A stretch of 33,346 nt of DNA, taken from positions 1-33,346 of the forward strand of contig DASSKW010000116.1 of the NCBI GenBank assembly GCA_035690065.1, in the 5' to 3' direction. The position numbers were made by a program, and so were the translations under genes. Shown piece by piece: positions 7,420-16,296 of the stretch. The stretch comes from DASSKW01 sp035690065 (lineage in GTDB: Bacteria; Pseudomonadota; Gammaproteobacteria; Natronospirales; REEB76). Within the stretch, counting starts at the first letter, position 1; the number at the start of each line of letters is the position of its first letter. The notes beneath the pieces are model-generated. The model did not search any database. It was given only the letters and a program-made list of their open reading frames with translations, and was not told the DNA's origin.

Positions 7420-7517
7420 ATCTGCAAGACACCCGTGCTGTTATTGCTTTTATGGTGCATACCGGAATAACGCAAGGCAGCACCTGCGGGTTTACGCCTG
7501 GAAACCAGGCGGCGAAA

Positions 7518-9029
7518 TCAGGATACGTTGTACATCTCGATGACCTGGCGCGTCTCACGCTGGCGTTTCTGCTTGGCCTCATCGGAACGCTCCTCGGCAA
7601 GTGATGCCAGATAAGCGCCCGTCACATCTCCGGTGATATATTCGCCCGAAAATACCGAAGTATCGAAGCGCTGGATCTTGGGATTGCCGCGCCGTACCGC
7701 TTCTACCAGATCATCCAGCCCTTGATAGATCAGCTTGTCGGCGCCGATGAATCGGGTAATCTCTTCATCGCTCTTGTCGTGCGCGATCAGTTCCTGCGGC
7801 GTCGGCATATCGATACCGTACACATTGGGAAACCGTACCGGAGGAGCCGCCGAAGCAAAGTACACTTTGTTAGCGCCCGCTTCGCGCGCCATGTTGATGA
7901 TCTGTCGCGAAGTAGTGCCGCGCACGATCGAATCGTCGACCAGCAATACGTTCTTGCCGCGAAATTCCAGATCAATGGCATTCAGTTTCTGGCGTACCGA
8001 ATTACTGCGTTGCTGCTGACCGGGCATGATGAAGGTGCGACCGATATAACGGTTCTTTATGAACCCTTCCCGGTACTTGATGCCGAGTACATTCGCGAGT
8101 TGCAAGGCACTGGTGCGGCTGGTATCCGGTATCGGGATGATCACGTCGATGTCGTTACCTGCCCACTCGCGCTGGATCTTCTCGGCCAGCTTGTCGCCCA
8201 TGCGCATCCTGGCCTTGTACACCGAGATATCGTCCATGATCGAATCCGGTCGCGCGAAATACACGTGCTCGAAGATGCAGGGCGAATACAGAGGCTTGTC
8301 CGCGCATTGGCGGGTGTGCAGGTTCCCGTCGCGATCGATGACGATGGCTTCACCTGGCGCCACATCGCGGATCAATTCGAAACCACAGACATCCAGCGCT
8401 ACGCTTTCGGAAGCGATCATGTATTCCGTGCCGGCATCGGTCTCCCGTTTGCCGTATACCAACGGACGGATACCGAACGGATCACGGAAACCGACGATGC
8501 CGTAGCCGGCGACCATGGAGACCACGGCATAGCCACCACGGCAACGCCTGTGCACATCGCTCACAGCCTTGAAAATATCGCCTTCACTGATATCCAGACC
8601 GCCGGTGCGCTGCAATTCATGGGCGAAGACGTTAAGCAGGACTTCGGAATCGGATTCGGTATTGAGATGCCGCCGATCATCGCGGAACAACATCTCCTTG
8701 AGCGCATGAGAATTGGTGAGGTTACCGTTGTGACCGAGTGCGATGCCGTACGGTGAATTGGTGTAGAAGGGCTGCGCTTCGGCGGAATTGGAACATCCGG
8801 CCGTGGGATAACGCACGTGACCGATGCCGACTCGACCGCGCAGACGCAGCATGTGACGCTGGTGGAACACATCGCGCACCAGACCATTGCTCTTGCGTAG
8901 ATACAATCTGCTGCCATCGCTGGTCATGATACCGGCCGCATCCTGGCCTCGATGCTGCAGTACCGTAAGCGCATCGTACAGCAACTGATTCACGTTACTG
9001 CGACCGACGATTCCGACTAATCCACACAT
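7518..9029 (-). CDS. purF: Amidophosphoribosyltransferase
   Basis: PurF catalyses the first committed step of purine synthesis, moving ammonia from glutamine to PRPP. It has 503 residues (E. coli 505). The catalytic Cys2 is exposed after Met removal (MCGLVG) and there is no propeptide. The glutaminase domain includes QHRGQDAAGI, RYPTAG and HNGNLTN. The PRPP-binding signature VLLVDDSIVRGTTSRQI lies near residue 365. It has an ATG start 23 bp after cvpA; cvpA-purF is a classic operon pair. It is normally controlled by PurR in enterobacteria, but I did not identify a PUR box. Confidence 0.98.
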   Translation of the reverse strand: MCGLVGIVGRSNVNQLLYDALTVLQHRGQDAAGIMTSDGSRLYLRKSNGLVRDVFHQRHMLRLRGRVGIGHVRYPTAGCSNSAEAQPFYTNSPYGIALGHNGNLTNSHALKEMLFRDDRRHLNTESDSEVLLNVFAHELQRTGGLDISEGDIFKAVSDVHRRCRGGYAVVSMVAGYGIVGFRDPFGIRPLVYGKRETDAGTEYMIASESVALDVCGFELIRDVAPGEAIVIDRDGNLHTRQCADKPLYSPCIFEHVYFARPDSIMDDISVYKARMRMGDKLAEKIQREWAGNDIDVIIPIPDTSRTSALQLANVLGIKYREGFIKNRYIGRTFIMPGQQQRSNSVRQKLNAIDLEFRGKNVLLVDDSIVRGTTSRQIINMAREAGANKVYFASAAPPVRFPNVYGIDMPTPQELIAHDKSDEEITRFIGADKLIYQGLDDLVEAVRRGNPKIQRFDTSVFSGEYITGDVTGAYLASLAEERSDEAKQKRQRETRQVIEMYNVS

Positions 9030-9052
9030 ACCGCGCCTCGCTCAGATTACAG

Positions 9053-9553
9053 TCAAGCCGGATCCGAGTCCGGATACATATCGCGCGCCACATCCGGCGG
9101 CAGCCAATGCCGTATGTCCAGTGCCAGAGTTTCCGCATAAGGCGCAAGCAGGGAATTGCGCCAGGTCGGTCCGTGCGGCAGCACCGTAAACCCTGCGATC
9201 AATGCCAACACCACCACGATGACTACACCGCGCACCAGACCGAATATTACGCCCAACACGCGGTCAGCCATGCTCGCCCCGCTCCGCTTGACCAGCTTGC
9301 CGATGAAGAAATTGATGGCGGCACCGATCAGCAATATCAGGACAAACAGGATGATGAAGCCGATGACGACCCGTACCGACGGGTTATGCACGAAACCGAA
9401 CAAACTGCCCAGATCGCGCGCGAAGCGCAACGCCAGCCAGAAGCCGATGATCCAGGCCAGCAGGGAAACCGTTTCACGCAGAAACCCGCGAAACAGGCTG
9501 ATCAGGGCCGAGACCACGATGATGCCAAGGATGAGATAGTCGATCCAGGTCAT
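9053..9553 (-). CDS. cvpA: CvpA family inner-membrane protein
   Basis: CvpA is a small membrane protein first found through colicin V production and since linked to envelope stress tolerance. Its molecular activity is unknown. It has 166 residues with about four hydrophobic helices, near 4-22, 28-46, 60-85 and 103-123. The starting motif WIDYLILGIIVVSALISLFRG and the glycine-rich GASMADRVLGVIFGLVRG are typical of the family. It sits between dedD and purF as in E. coli and Pseudomonas and is probably cotranscribed with purF. Confidence 0.94.
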   Translation of the reverse strand: MTWIDYLILGIIVVSALISLFRGFLRETVSLLAWIIGFWLALRFARDLGSLFGFVHNPSVRVVIGFIILFVLILLIGAAINFFIGKLVKRSGASMADRVLGVIFGLVRGVVIVVVLALIAGFTVLPHGPTWRNSLLAPYAETLALDIRHWLPPDVARDMYPDSDPA

Positions 9554-9616
9554 GCGCGCCTGCCCGCTCCGGCGTGCCAGTGAACGGTCATTTTAACAGA
9601 CAAGGCAAGAGGCTGG

Positions 9617-10210
9617 TCAGGAATTGGACACCACTTTGGCTTTCCCGCCATAGATGTGATTAATCGCCGGCACCGCCTTCTCAGCGGCAGCGCGCTCGGC
9701 ATAAGGCCCGACCCACACCCGGTAATAAGTCTTGCCCGCTGCACTGTGACGATTTATCTGGACATGATAGCCATGCTTTTCAAGGGTCTTCTGCAAGTTG
9801 AGCGCGTTGTGTTCGCTGCCGTAACTACCCGCCTGGACCATCCAGCCACCCGCAGCCACGGTATTGCCTGCGGCAGCCCGCGCAATCGGCTGGGGTTCCG
9901 GATGGACAGGCACACTCGCCGGAGCCTGATGGCTGGGGCTTTGCGCGCCGGAGGTCGATACCGGGGTTTCAGATTGCACTGCCTGTGTCGGCACGGCAGG
10001 TACCGGGTTGGCCGGAGCTTGCGCAGCCTGGCTACCCAGATCCATACGGTATTCCCGGGGCGCACTGGAAGTCGATGCCGCCGGTAACGACACATCCTGG
10101 GTGACAGAACTCTCCGGCGCTGGCCCCTTGAGGACCCATGGGATGATGATGATGCCGAGCACCACCAGCACCACCGCGCCGATCACCCGCTCCTTTACCC
10201 CGATATCCAT
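9617..10210 (-). CDS. dedD: SPOR-domain cell-division protein DedD
   Basis: DedD is an inner-membrane protein that binds denuded septal peptidoglycan through its SPOR domain and supports constriction. From the ATG at 10210 it has 197 residues. This start is preceded by GGGAGG at 7 nt and gives the expected short cytoplasmic tail. A start 53 codons upstream would run back into folC and lacks family similarity. A single transmembrane helix lies near residues 8-28. A Pro/Ala/Ser/Gln-rich periplasmic linker of about 80 residues follows. The SPOR domain is near 118-195, with GGWMVQAGSYGSEHNA and YYRVWVGPYAERAAAEKA. It is 19 bp after folC in the conserved accD-folC-dedD-cvpA-purF order. Confidence 0.92.
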   Translation of the reverse strand: MDIGVKERVIGAVVLVVLGIIIIPWVLKGPAPESSVTQDVSLPAASTSSAPREYRMDLGSQAAQAPANPVPAVPTQAVQSETPVSTSGAQSPSHQAPASVPVHPEPQPIARAAAGNTVAAGGWMVQAGSYGSEHNALNLQKTLEKHGYHVQINRHSAAGKTYYRVWVGPYAERAAAEKAVPAINHIYGGKAKVVSNS

Positions 10211-10229
10211 CTGCCAGCCTCCCGTGAAT

Positions 10230-11531
10230 CTATCCGGTAATGTTAGCCGGTTTTGTCTGGCGCTGCTGCAAAACCACCGATACGGTCTGAAACGAACCAC
10301 ACACCACGATCCTGTCGCCAGCACTCGTCCGCGCATCTGCCGCGTCGCAGGCAGCACCCACGTCTGCATATTCGTTCAGGACTGCATCCGGCACGACGCT
10401 ACGAACACGCGCTGCGAACCCGGCAGCCGTCTGTCCACGCGGTCCTTCCAACGCCCCGACAAACCATTCATCGATCTGTGGAGCAAGTATCGGCGTCACC
10501 GCTTCCACCGCCTTGTCGCGAAACATCCCGATTACTGCAACTGTCCTGCCACTAACCGGGTTCGCAACAAGGTTGGCAGCCAACACCCGGGCCGCGTCGG
10601 GGTTATGGGCGACATCGAAAACCATCTCCACCGGCCCGGATACACGCTGGAAACGCGCAGGCAGATCTGCACTGATGAGCCCGGCACGGATCGCATCGAC
10701 ACTTACTTCCAGTACCGGTAACGCCTGCAGCACGGCGATGGCGCTGGAGGCATTATCGAACTGGATCCGGCCTGGCAAAGAAGGCGGTGGCAGATTATCC
10801 AGGGCAGTCTCGCCGCTGTACCAGCGCCAGCCTGACGCTGTTGCAGTCCAATCAAAATCCGTTCCCAGCCGTCGCAGGTGCGCACCGCGTTGGCGTGCTG
10901 TTTCTAGCAGACGCGCCGGAGGTTCGCGATCGCCACAGATTGCCGGACGCCCGGACCGATAGATGCCAGCCTTCTCGTAGCCGATGCTGTCACGATCATT
11001 CCCCAGCCATTCCTGATGATCGAGGCCGACCGATACCACCAGCGCAGCATCCGGCTCCAGCACGTTGACCGCATCCAGGCGTCCACCCATGCCCACTTCG
11101 AGTACCGCAATCTCTATCTGATGACGGTTGAAGATCTCGAAGGCCGCGAGGGTACCAAATTCAAAATAAGTCAGACTGATATCGCCGCGTGCTGCGTCAA
11201 TCTTCGCAAACGCATCACAGAATTCCTGGTCGCCGGCTTCCACACCCTCCACGCGCACCCGCTCGTTGTAACGCAGCAGGTGCGGCGAAGTATAAGCTCC
11301 GACCTTGTAACCTTGCGCACGCAGCATCGCTTCCAGAAATGTCACGCAGGATCCCTTGCCGTTGGTACCCCCCACGGTCAATACGTGAAACGCCGGTTTT
11401 GCGGGTTGCATGCGTTCCAGCACACGATGCACCCGTTCCAATCCCATATCGATGGCATTGGGATGCAGTTGTTCCTGCCAGCGGAGCCAGTCCGGCAAAT
11501 TCGCGAATGGCGGTATGGTTTTCGTATTCAC
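10230..11531 (-). CDS. folC: Bifunctional folylpolyglutamate / dihydrofolate synthase
   Basis: FolC adds glutamate to dihydropteroate and to reduced folates in the cytosol using ATP. I place the start at the GTG at 11531, whose GTGA overlaps the acyltransferase stop by 4 nt. This gives 433 residues and an N terminus close to that of E. coli FolC. The longer in-frame extension to 11618 would lie inside the acyltransferase. The P-loop VGGTNGKGSCVTFLEAML, TSPHLLRYNERVRVEG, YFEFGTLAAFEIF and VLEVGMGGRLDAVN are family signatures, and FDVAHNPDAARVLAANL marks the C-terminal domain. Translation is probably coupled to the gene before it. It shares the folate theme with folD. Confidence 0.95.
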   Translation of the reverse strand: MNTKTIPPFANLPDWLRWQEQLHPNAIDMGLERVHRVLERMQPAKPAFHVLTVGGTNGKGSCVTFLEAMLRAQGYKVGAYTSPHLLRYNERVRVEGVEAGDQEFCDAFAKIDAARGDISLTYFEFGTLAAFEIFNRHQIEIAVLEVGMGGRLDAVNVLEPDAALVVSVGLDHQEWLGNDRDSIGYEKAGIYRSGRPAICGDREPPARLLETARQRGAHLRRLGTDFDWTATASGWRWYSGETALDNLPPPSLPGRIQFDNASSAIAVLQALPVLEVSVDAIRAGLISADLPARFQRVSGPVEMVFDVAHNPDAARVLAANLVANPVSGRTVAVIGMFRDKAVEAVTPILAPQIDEWFVGALEGPRGQTAAGFAARVRSVVPDAVLNEYADVGAACDAADARTSAGDRIVVCGSFQTVSVVLQQRQTKPANITG

Positions 11532-12679
11532 GTCGATGGCGTCAGCAATACGGTACGCAGCCGATGATCCAACGGCATCGAGATGAACCGGGCGACCAGC
11601 CAACCCAACAACCAGCACAAGGCAATGACCGGTATGTACCAGAGATAGCCAGACTGTGGGTCATCCCCCAGGTCTCTGAACAGCCGGACTGCGGCGTAAA
11701 CCACGAACATGTGCGTCAGATATATCTCATAACTGAGACGCCCGAACGAACGCAGCCAGCCAAAACCCGGCAAGGCACGTCGCCAGCCCGTGTGTTCCCG
11801 CCAATACAATCCGACCATCAGACACAGCACCGAAAATGTCAGCAACAGCATATAGCCATCCCGCAACACCGCCCAGAGTATATCTCCCGCGAGCAGCACC
11901 GCCGCCAACCCGATCGCGCCAGCGCCGCACAACAGCACTGCAAAGCTTCGCCGTGGCGTTTCGGCATGTCTCACGAACAGCGCGCCCAGCACCCCCGCCG
12001 CAATCGCCGTCATGCCGGGAAGATAGGCTTTTTCCTGCCAAATCTCGTTACCCTGCAATGCGGCGTGGGTCGCGGGCAAAGACAGGGTCAACATCGCCAG
12101 CAAGGGCACCAGTACCCAGGTGCGCCGGATCATCAGACAAACGAGAGGAAACCCGATATAGAAAACTTCTTCGATCGACAAGGACCACAGTACATCCCAG
12201 TTGCCCGGCAGATAACCCGTCCGTCCCTCGTACCAGTTAAGGTGCAGCCCCAGTGCCGCAACGATGGTCCGCCACAGCGACTGATTGGCATGCTTGATGA
12301 GGTAGTCCTGGAAACCCAGCAAATCCAGTACGCTCAATACTCCCACCAGTAATACCAAACAAGGCACGATGCGGGCGAACCGCCGGGTGTAAAACACTTT
12401 CAAATTGATGTGTTGTAAAGCGCCCCAGCGGCGCAGCGAATTGCCGGCAATCAGAAACCCGGATATGACGAAAAACACAAATACCGATTCATATCCGTTA
12501 TAGCTCAAATCAATAAGCAGACGATGCGGGAGAACCGCAGCAAGCGCGGAGTGCGTCAGCGGGATCCGCAAACCGATGTGATTCAGGATCACCAGCATGA
12601 TCGACAGACCCCGCAACAGGTCAATGCCTTGATTGCGGGCAGTAGCCTGCTCCTGGATACTGGAGTCGGCGATCGCCAC
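11528..12679 (-). CDS. Acyltransferase 3 family membrane protein (OafA/YrhL-like)
   Basis: This is a predicted inner-membrane O-acyltransferase of the family that acetylates sugars of O-antigen, exopolysaccharide or peptidoglycan. It has 383 residues with about ten hydrophobic helices. The family start is visible: GIDLLRGLSIMLVILNHIG near 18-36, FFVISGFLI near 69-77 and YTRRFARIVP near 96-105. The C-terminal SGNH hydrolase domain of longer OafA proteins is absent. A GTG start at 12679 lies 11 bp after accD, and its stop overlaps folC by 4 nt. It therefore sits inside the usually contiguous accD-folC pair and must be cotranscribed. The substrate cannot be told from sequence. Confidence 0.88.
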   Translation of the reverse strand: MAIADSSIQEQATARNQGIDLLRGLSIMLVILNHIGLRIPLTHSALAAVLPHRLLIDLSYNGYESVFVFFVISGFLIAGNSLRRWGALQHINLKVFYTRRFARIVPCLVLLVGVLSVLDLLGFQDYLIKHANQSLWRTIVAALGLHLNWYEGRTGYLPGNWDVLWSLSIEEVFYIGFPLVCLMIRRTWVLVPLLAMLTLSLPATHAALQGNEIWQEKAYLPGMTAIAAGVLGALFVRHAETPRRSFAVLLCGAGAIGLAAVLLAGDILWAVLRDGYMLLLTFSVLCLMVGLYWREHTGWRRALPGFGWLRSFGRLSYEIYLTHMFVVYAAVRLFRDLGDDPQSGYLWYIPVIALCWLLGWLVARFISMPLDHRLRTVLLTPST

Positions 12680-12690
12680 GCGCTGCAGGA

Positions 12691-13572
12691 TTATTCCACG
12701 CTTTCCCTGGGTACCGGCTGGCGGGTAAGCATCGCGAGCAACGATGCCAGGCGATCACGCATCTCGCGGCGGTCCACGATCATGTCGAGCGCGCCATGCT
12801 CGAGCAGGAATTCACTGCGCTGGAAACCCTCCGGCAGGGTCTCGCGCACAGTCTGTTCGATGACGCGCTGACCGGCAAACCCGATCAATGCTTTTGGTTC
12901 GCCTATATTCACATCACCGAGCATCGCGAAACTGGCCGAGACACCGCCAGTGGTTGGGTCAGTGAGTACCGAGATGAACGGGATACCCTTGCGCGAGAGA
13001 CGCGCGAGTGCTGCACTGGTCTTGGCCATCTGCATCAACGAGATCAGGGCTTCCTGCATGCGGGCGCCACCGCTCGCCGAGAAACATATGAATGGCGCAT
13101 TCTCGTCCATGGCGGCATTGACGCAACGCACGAAGCGCTCACCGACCACTGCGCCCATGGAGCCGCCCATGAATTTGAACTCGAATGCCGCAACTATCAC
13201 GCGCATACCCTTGAGGCGGCCCTTCATCGCGACCAGCGCATCTTTCTCACCGGTAGTCTTCTGCGAGATCAGTAATCGGTCCTTGTATTTCTTGCTGTCA
13301 CGAAATTTAAGGATATCGACCGGCTCTACATTGTCACCGATCTCGACGCCCGAACCAGGATCCAGAAATGAGTCCAGGCGCTGCCGCGCAGTCAATCGCA
13401 TGTGATGACCGCACTTCGGACAAACGAACAGGTTACGCTCGACTTCGGCCCGGTACAGTACTGCACTGCATTCGCTGCATTTGCTCCACAGGCCTTCCGG
13501 CACACCACGGCGCGCGGCACGCGCCTCGGTGGTGTTGATGTGCGACGGAACCAATTTCTTGAACCAGTTCAT
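12691..13572 (-). CDS. accD: Acetyl-CoA carboxylase carboxyltransferase beta subunit
   Basis: AccD pairs with AccA to transfer carboxyl from biotin to acetyl-CoA, making malonyl-CoA for fatty acids. It has 293 residues. The N-terminal zinc ribbon has Cys32, Cys35, Cys51 and Cys54. The crotonase-like core follows, with GGSMGAVVGE, SASGGARMQEALISLMQMAKT and DPTTGGVSASFAMLGD. It starts with ATG 34 bp after trpA with no terminator between, so it is probably read from the trp genes. That linkage is common in non-enteric gammaproteobacteria. Confidence 0.98.
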   Translation of the reverse strand: MNWFKKLVPSHINTTEARAARRGVPEGLWSKCSECSAVLYRAEVERNLFVCPKCGHHMRLTARQRLDSFLDPGSGVEIGDNVEPVDILKFRDSKKYKDRLLISQKTTGEKDALVAMKGRLKGMRVIVAAFEFKFMGGSMGAVVGERFVRCVNAAMDENAPFICFSASGGARMQEALISLMQMAKTSAALARLSRKGIPFISVLTDPTTGGVSASFAMLGDVNIGEPKALIGFAGQRVIEQTVRETLPEGFQRSEFLLEHGALDMIVDRREMRDRLASLLAMLTRQPVPRESVE

Positions 13573-13606
13573 AGTTAATTGTACCTTGCCGAATCTTCAG
13601 AACTAA

Positions 13607-14413
13607 TCACGCTGCATCCATGGCTTTGCGCAAACCCATGACAAACTCACTCACGTCCGACAGCATACGCTCACGGTCATCCCGTTGTGCGGCGATACGA
13701 CTGACGATCGCGCTCCCCACGATCACCGCATCTGCCAGCGGCGCAAGACGCGCGGCGGTCTGTGCATCGCGTATCCCGAAACCCACACCTACCGGTAACC
13801 GGGTCTGGCTACGGATACCGGCGAGCCGTCCGGCCACTGCTTCGACATCCAGGCTGGCGGCACCAGTGACGCCCTTGAGCGACACATAATAAACGAATCC
13901 GGAAGCAGCCTCGCAAACCTGCCGGATACGGGGGCCAAGCGTGGTCGGTGCCAGCAGAAAGATGGGATCCAGTTCACTGGCCCGCAGCAGACCGGCCAGC
14001 GGCTCCGCCTCCTCCGGCGGCATGTCCACGGTCAACACGCTATCCACTCCGGCAGCCGCAGCTTCAGTGGCGAAGCGCTCGATACCGAACGCCAGCATGG
14101 GATTCAGATACCCCATCAACACCACCGGCGTCTTCGTGTCAGCGGTGCGAAACTCACGCACTATCGATAGCACATCGGTCAAGGAAGTCCCGGCGGCCAG
14201 AGCCCGCTCACAGGCCTGCTGGATCACCGGACCATCGGCAGTCGGATCGGAAAACGGCACGCCCAATTCCAGGATATCGGCGCCAGCACGCACCAGACTG
14301 TGCATCAACGGCACGCTCGCCTGTTTGTCCGGATCGCCGGCAGTGATGTAAGGCACCAGGGCGGTTCGCCCATTGCCCTTGAGCGTCGCGAACACCGCTG
14401 CAATGCGGCTCAC
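13607..14413 (-). CDS. trpA: Tryptophan synthase alpha subunit
   Basis: TrpA cleaves indole-3-glycerol phosphate to indole and glyceraldehyde 3-phosphate and passes indole to TrpB. It has 268 residues, the usual length. The catalytic acids are Glu49 (ILELGVPFSDPTADGP) and Asp60 of the same segment. The phosphate-binding glycine segment VGVGFGI is present near the C terminus. Its start overlaps the trpB stop by 4 nt, so translation is coupled, as usual for the two subunits of one complex. Confidence 0.98.
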   Translation of the reverse strand: MSRIAAVFATLKGNGRTALVPYITAGDPDKQASVPLMHSLVRAGADILELGVPFSDPTADGPVIQQACERALAAGTSLTDVLSIVREFRTADTKTPVVLMGYLNPMLAFGIERFATEAAAAGVDSVLTVDMPPEEAEPLAGLLRASELDPIFLLAPTTLGPRIRQVCEAASGFVYYVSLKGVTGAASLDVEAVAGRLAGIRSQTRLPVGVGFGIRDAQTAARLAPLADAVIVGSAIVSRIAAQRDDRERMLSDVSEFVMGLRKAMDAA

Positions 14414-15645
14414 AATTCGATCCCTTCACGCGCGGCCACCGTATGGATATCCTTGTCGCCACGCCCCGACAGGTTCACCACGATAATCTGATCCGGTTGC
14501 ATCGTCGGCGCCAGACGCATCGCATACGCCACGGCGTGACTCGATTCCAGCGCCGGCATGATGCCTTCACGACGCGTCAGCGCATGAAATGCCTGCAAGG
14601 CCTCGTCATCGTCTATCACATCATAGGTCACTCGTTTGATGTCCTTGAGCCAGGCATGCTCAGGACCGACACCCGGATAATCCAGACCGGCCGAGATGGA
14701 ATGGGTTTCGGTGATCTGACCGTCGGCATCATCGAGTATGTAGGTGCGGTTGCCGTGCAGTACACCGGGACGACCCCCGCTCAGTGAAGCCGCATGCTTG
14801 CCGCTCGCCAGACCCGAGCCGCCTGCTTCCACACCGAACATCTTCACTGTGTCGTCGTCGAGGAAAGCGTGGAACAGACCGATGGCATTGGAGCCCCCAC
14901 CGACGCAGGCAACCAGGGTATCGGGCAAGCGGCCTTCCGCAGCAAGTATCTGGTTACGTGTCTCTTCACCTATGCAGGCATGGAAATCCCGCACCATCAT
15001 CGGATAGGGATGCGGTCCGGCGACGGTGCCGATCACATAGAACGTGTTATCCACGTTGCTGACCCAGTCGCGCATCGCTTCATTGAGTGCGTCCTTCAAG
15101 GTTCGCGAACCGGACGTCACCGGCACCACCTTCGCACCCAGCAACCGCATCCGGAACACGTTGATGGCCTGGCGCTGGATATCATCTGCGCCCATGTACA
15201 CGACACATTCGACACCGAGTCGTGCCGCCACGGTCGCAGTCGCTACGCCATGCTGACCCGCCCCGGTCTCCGCAATCAAGCGCGTCTTGCCCATGCGTTT
15301 GGCGAGCAACCCCTGCCCAAGCGCATTGTTGATCTTGTGCGCGCCGGTGTGATTCAGGTCTTCGCGCTTCAGATAGATGCGTGCACCACCGAGTGAACTG
15401 CTGAGTCGTTCCGCCAGATACAAGGGGGAAGGACGACCGACGAAATGCTTGAGATCGTTACTGAGTTCATCCTGGAAAGCCCGATCCTGACGGTATTTCA
15501 GATATGCAGCACGCAATTCCTCCACCGGCCCCATCAGGGTCTCAGCCACGAAACGGCCGCCATACTCACCGAAATGACCCGCGACATCCGGGAATCGTCG
15601 CAGCGATTCCTTCAACGTATGTACACGCTCAGAGGTTCGAGACAC
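14410..15645 (-). CDS. trpB: Tryptophan synthase beta subunit
   Basis: This PLP enzyme condenses indole with serine to make tryptophan. It has 411 residues. The PLP lysine is Lys104 in HTGAHKINN, the acidic catalytic segment is AETGAGQHGVA and the phosphate-binding loop is CVGGGSNAIG. The protein begins about 17 residues longer than E. coli TrpB. The GTG start at 15645 lies inside trpF, which ends 17 nt later in another frame. The trpF-trpB-trpA run is compact; the upstream trpEGDC genes are not in this window. Confidence 0.98.
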   Translation of the reverse strand: MSRTSERVHTLKESLRRFPDVAGHFGEYGGRFVAETLMGPVEELRAAYLKYRQDRAFQDELSNDLKHFVGRPSPLYLAERLSSSLGGARIYLKREDLNHTGAHKINNALGQGLLAKRMGKTRLIAETGAGQHGVATATVAARLGVECVVYMGADDIQRQAINVFRMRLLGAKVVPVTSGSRTLKDALNEAMRDWVSNVDNTFYVIGTVAGPHPYPMMVRDFHACIGEETRNQILAAEGRLPDTLVACVGGGSNAIGLFHAFLDDDTVKMFGVEAGGSGLASGKHAASLSGGRPGVLHGNRTYILDDADGQITETHSISAGLDYPGVGPEHAWLKDIKRVTYDVIDDDEALQAFHALTRREGIMPALESSHAVAYAMRLAPTMQPDQIIVVNLSGRGDKDIHTVAAREGIEL

Positions 15646-16255
15646 TGTTCACCTCGGTTATGAATTCCGACATAGACTGCACATCCTTGATTCCGGGCGC
15701 GCGCTCCACCCCACTCGATACATCCACGCCGTAGGGATGGATGCTGCCGATGGCTGCAGCCACATTGCCGGGTTTCAAGCCACCAGCGAGTATCAGCGGC
15801 GGCCCCTTGAACCCCTTCACCCGCGACCATTCGAAGGTGATCCCGGTACCGCCCGTCTGTCCGGCCGCATGGCTGTCCAGCAGCAAGGCAGCGGCATCGG
15901 AATAACGGCGTGCATATTCTTCAATATCGACCTGGCTGCCCATCGGTACTGCTTTTATATAGCGTCGATTGAAATTCCGGCAGAACTCCGGCGGTTCACT
16001 GCCATGGAACTGCAGCAGGTCGACACGCACGACATCCAGTATCGACAACACCTCTTCTCGTGTCGGATCCAGAAATAAGCCTGTGACCGTAACAAAGGCT
16101 GGCAGACGCGCGACCAGAGCCTGCGCCTGTGCGATATTCACGTAACGCGGGCTTCTCGGATAAAACACCAGGCCGATAGCGTCAACACCCAGACGTGCCG
16201 CCGCCTCGACATCCTCGCCACGCGTCATGCCACAGACCTTTATTCTTACACGCAA
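15629..16255 (-). CDS. trpF: Phosphoribosylanthranilate isomerase
   Basis: TrpF converts phosphoribosylanthranilate to CdRP by an Amadori rearrangement. The general base Cys lies in IKVCGMTR (Cys8 from this start) and the general acid Asp in LLLDSHAAGQTGGTG. QFHGSE and the phosphate-site glycines LAGGLKPGN and GVDVSSGVE follow. I chose the TTG at 16255 because GAGG lies 8 nt before it and it gives 208 residues, normal for a stand-alone TrpF. Another TTG at 16291 adds 12 residues without a ribosome site. Here TrpF is separate, not fused to TrpC as in E. coli. Confidence 0.95.
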   Translation of the reverse strand: MRVRIKVCGMTRGEDVEAAARLGVDAIGLVFYPRSPRYVNIAQAQALVARLPAFVTVTGLFLDPTREEVLSILDVVRVDLLQFHGSEPPEFCRNFNRRYIKAVPMGSQVDIEEYARRYSDAAALLLDSHAAGQTGGTGITFEWSRVKGFKGPPLILAGGLKPGNVAAAIGSIHPYGVDVSSGVERAPGIKDVQSMSEFITEVNSVSNL

Positions 16256-16296
16256 GTTAGCCGCCTCGTCAGACTGGGGAAAAGTTCCCAATTGTT

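Noticed and set aside
7496..7510. Hairpin GCCTGG-AAA-CCAGGC after purF
   Set aside because: It is a perfect short stem but without a following T run on the minus strand, so a terminator cannot be supported.
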